DNA of 38,333 bases from Prevotella sp. (GTDB taxonomy: Bacteria > Bacteroidota > Bacteroidia > Bacteroidales > Bacteroidaceae), in assembly GCA_016284635.1 (NCBI GenBank), contig JAEEPF010000012.1:1-38333 (forward strand), read 5' to 3'. The notes below the pieces were generated by a model. The model saw only the letters and a list, made by a program, of their open reading frames with translations. It searched no databases and was not told where the DNA came from. Of this stretch, positions 34,744 to 38,333 are shown piece after piece. The first letter of the stretch is position 1. Every line of letters begins with the position of its first letter. Position numbers and translations under genes: made by a program.

Positions 34744-34788
34744 AATTCCCGAAATGCTTGGCCGTTTCGGGAATTATCCGTATCTTTG
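34744..34788 (+). promoter_or_regulatory. Palindrome over the -33 box and -7 box of the GH51 promoter
   Basis: AATTCCCGAAA (34744-34754) and TTTCGGGAATT (34765-34775) form a perfect 11-bp inverted repeat. Its loop holds TTG (34758-34760), 20 bases before TATCTTTG (34781-34788). The hairpin could end GH115 transcription, though no T-run follows, or be a repressor site on the GH51 promoter. Confidence 0.6.
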
Positions 34789-34818
34789 CACACGATTATC
34801 CCAAAACTGATTAACAAT

Positions 34819-36837
34819 ATGAACAAACGAACCCTTCTCGCTGCATGCTTTGCAGCTGCCACCATGGGTCTCAGCGCCCAAAAGGCCATGACACCCCCGC
34901 AGGGTGGCAAACAGATTAGTGACGAATTGATCGGCATCTTCTTTGAGGACATCAACAACTCTGCTGATGGCGGCCTCAATGCCGAATTGGTACAGAACGG
35001 CTCCTTCGAGTTCTCGCCTTCCGACCGCGACGGCTGGGGTCCTGGTACGGCATGGAAGCAGATACGTCCAGGACACTCTTTAGGAAATGTGCAGGTGCGT
35101 ATGGACAATCCCGTGCATCCCAACAACGCCAACTACATGCGTCTCCACACCGAGCGCGTCAAGGAGTATTATGACTATAAAGGCTGGAAAGGCTACGGTC
35201 TCCAGAACGACGGTTTCGACGGCATCTCCGTGAAAGCCGGGGAGAAGTATGATTTCTCTGCTTTTATGCGCAACGTGAACGGCGGTGCCAAGCAGGTGCG
35301 CGTGGTGCTGGTGGAGCAGTTGCCGGGATGGCCTCCCAAGGATCCGAAACTGTTGGCAGAGGCCATCATCGACGTGAAAGACAATGCCTGGAAAAAGTAC
35401 GAGGCTGTGCTGACACCAGACTCTACCAGTCAGAAGGCATCTCTCCAGCTGCTCGTGCTGAACACCGGCGACATGGATATCGACGTGGTGTCGCTGATGC
35501 CCGAGGACACGTATAAGGGGCACGGCATCCGCAAGGATCTTGCCCAGGCACTGGCCGACCTGAAGCCAAAGTTCATGCGCTTCCCCGGCGGTTGCGTGGT
35601 TCATGGCGGTGGTGACGGATTCTGGAACACCTACCGTTGGAAGACCACCATCGGACCGAAGGAGACACGCCGTCAGCTGAAGAACACCTGGGGCTATCAC
35701 CAGAGTTGTGCTGTGGGTTACTTCGAGTACTTCCAGTTCTGTGAGGACCTCGGTATGGAGCCCGTACCCATCCTGCCCGCCGGCGTGAGCTGTCAGGGAA
35801 CCAACGGTGGCTGGAACATGTGGCCCACCCAGGCTCAGGATGTCGTGCCGATGTCAGAGATGGACGAGTGGGTGGCAGAAGCCATCGACCTTATCGAGTG
35901 GGCCAATGGCGACCCCGCCACGAACAAATGGGCGAAGATGCGTGCTGACGCAGGTCATCCGAAACCCTTCAACCTGAAGTACCTCGGTATCGGTAACGAG
36001 GAGAAGATTTCTCCGGAGTTCATCGAGCGCTTCAAATATATCTATGAACGCGTGATGAAGGCTCATCCTGAGATCGTCATCGTGGGTACTGCCGGTCCTG
36101 GTTCGCATGCAGGAAATCCCGACTTCGAGGCTGGTTGGAAACTGGCAGAAGAGCTGGGTATGCCCATCCTCGACGAGCACTACTACGAGCCAAACGACTA
36201 CTTCCTGAACAAGCGTCAGTATGACAACTATCCGCGTGACCGTAAGACGAAGGTGTATCTCGGAGAATATGCCGCCAAGGACAAGAAACTCATCGACGCC
36301 CTCGCCGAGGGTCTGTATCTGCTCCACGTCGAGCGCAACGGTGATGTGGTGGCCATGACTTCTTACGCCCCGCTTTTCGCCCGCAAGGACGGCACCCAGT
36401 GGAACCCCGATCTGATCTATTATGACAACGAGCGCCCGTTCCTCACCTGCAGCTACTATGTGCAGCAGATGTTCGGTCTGTCGTCGGGTAACTATTATTA
36501 TGGCAACTGCGTGAAGTTCGAGGGCGACGAGGCCGGTGTCTGCCAGCCGGAGGAGAACGTGCACTATGGCCAGAGCGTCGTGCTCAACACCAAGACGCGA
36601 CAGCTCTTCGTAAAGATCTGTAACGCCACGGCTGAGGCAAAGACCGCACACCTGGACCTCTCGCGTTTCAAGGTCGGGAAGTTTGCTGAGAAGATGACCA
36701 TTTCCGGACAGCCGGAAGATGAGAACAACTTCGACAAGCAGCCCATTGCTCCCGTGAAGGAGACCATCAAGATGAAGAAGCGTATGGACGTGGAGGTCGC
36801 ACCCTACTCCTTCTCGCTCTACACTATAAGTTTATAA
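34819..36837 (+). CDS. GH51 alpha-L-arabinofuranosidase
   Basis: 672 residues from ATG 34819; the frame is open to 34723, but the promoter lies there. MNKRTLLAACFAAATMGLSA is a signal peptide. The N-terminal carbohydrate-binding-like part (DELIGIFFEDINNSADGG) leads to the TIM barrel with PKFMRFPGGCVVHGG, then LKYLGIGNEEKIS, in which Glu394 is the acid/base, and KVYLGEYAA, in which Glu483 is the nucleophile; both are present. It removes arabinose branches from arabinoxylan or arabinan. It has its own promoter after GH115, so the two can be separately tuned. Confidence 0.92.
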   Translation: MNKRTLLAACFAAATMGLSAQKAMTPPQGGKQISDELIGIFFEDINNSADGGLNAELVQNGSFEFSPSDRDGWGPGTAWKQIRPGHSLGNVQVRMDNPVHPNNANYMRLHTERVKEYYDYKGWKGYGLQNDGFDGISVKAGEKYDFSAFMRNVNGGAKQVRVVLVEQLPGWPPKDPKLLAEAIIDVKDNAWKKYEAVLTPDSTSQKASLQLLVLNTGDMDIDVVSLMPEDTYKGHGIRKDLAQALADLKPKFMRFPGGCVVHGGGDGFWNTYRWKTTIGPKETRRQLKNTWGYHQSCAVGYFEYFQFCEDLGMEPVPILPAGVSCQGTNGGWNMWPTQAQDVVPMSEMDEWVAEAIDLIEWANGDPATNKWAKMRADAGHPKPFNLKYLGIGNEEKISPEFIERFKYIYERVMKAHPEIVIVGTAGPGSHAGNPDFEAGWKLAEELGMPILDEHYYEPNDYFLNKRQYDNYPRDRKTKVYLGEYAAKDKKLIDALAEGLYLLHVERNGDVVAMTSYAPLFARKDGTQWNPDLIYYDNERPFLTCSYYVQQMFGLSSGNYYYGNCVKFEGDEAGVCQPEENVHYGQSVVLNTKTRQLFVKICNATAEAKTAHLDLSRFKVGKFAEKMTISGQPEDENNFDKQPIAPVKETIKMKKRMDVEVAPYSFSLYTISL

Positions 36838-36846
36838 AAGACCACG

Positions 36847-36916
36847 AATTACACGAATTACACGAATTTAAGAAGCGCGAAGAATGGCTCAAAGAATTAG
36901 TGTGATTCGTGTAATT
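36847..36916. repeat. Inverted repeat with AATTACACG units between GH51 and esterase genes
   Basis: AATTACACGAATTACACGAA at 36847 on pairs with TTCGTGTAATT-type sequence at 36895-36916 (20 of 22 positions match). It may act as a terminator-like hairpin or be a dispersed repeat. Confidence 0.75.
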
Positions 36917-36931
36917 AGTTGTAAAAAATAA

Positions 36932-38333
<1,402 letters not shown>

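Noticed and set aside
34723..34818. N-terminal extension of GH51
   Set aside because: It contains the palindrome and the promoter; the signal peptide begins at 34819.

Overview
The window looks like chromosomal DNA of a Prevotella-type Bacteroidales (gut or rumen). Evidence: promoters of the Bacteroidetes form (TAnnTTTG at -7, with a TTG/TTTG box about 19-20 bases upstream) precede many genes; start sites mostly lack strong Shine-Dalgarno sequences; there is a hybrid two-component system (HTCS) fused to an AraC domain, a type IX secretion C-terminal tail, a 'smalltalk' micro-protein beside a variable HU-like protein, and a VirE/DUF3987 primase-helicase protein. These point to the group, not to a species.

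Layout. (1) 1-6868, plus strand: housekeeping genes: the tail of a Bcp-type peroxiredoxin, a uracil-DNA-glycosylase-like protein, a LUD-domain protein, a secreted DUF1593 nucleoside-hydrolase-like protein, MurQ, a GNAT-like protein and topoisomerase IV subunit B (ParE). (2) 6870-10114, minus: a TPR lipoprotein with a membrane segment and C-terminal HTH, followed by a secreted protein with a duplicated domain and a T9SS-like tail. (3) 10313-14436: accessory patch: HU-like protein plus smalltalk, a DUF2971 protein, a broken helicase-associated-domain gene and a broken IS1595-type transposase. (4) 14444-20260: a membrane-anchored AraC regulator, then an operon of two YtcJ-type amidohydrolases, a GNAT enzyme and a polytopic membrane protein. 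(5) 20282-20407, minus: a 41-residue peptide with a textbook double-glycine leader, found by reading the sequence directly. (6) 20854-26911: a plus-strand module with two leader hairpins, two unknown genes, a sigma-region-2-like protein, an unknown protein, a primase/helicase-like protein and an M15 peptidase. (7) 26992-27765, minus: a sugar-nucleotide or choline-phosphate type nucleotidyltransferase. (8) 27966-38333: a glucuronoarabinoxylan utilisation locus: HTCS regulator, divergent GH115 alpha-glucuronidase, GH51 arabinofuranosidase and a CE6-CE1 esterase cut by the window end.

Working together: the HTCS probably senses a xylan fragment and drives the GH115/GH51/CE6-CE1 genes, which remove glucuronic acid, arabinose, acetyl and probably feruloyl groups from xylan. 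Direct repeats spaced exactly 21 bp lie upstream of both AraC-type-regulated transcription units (15543-15609 and 32079-32127) and look like operators.

The most unusual signals are: the orphan double-glycine peptide gene; 7-bp tandem repeats lying inside five coding regions (TPR lipoprotein, the 22694 gene, nucleotidyltransferase, HTCS, GH115) and in front of other genes; palindromic elements apparently inserted in frame in the primase linker and in the M15 peptidase; and the sigma-like/primase module with its structured leaders and a possible split first gene.
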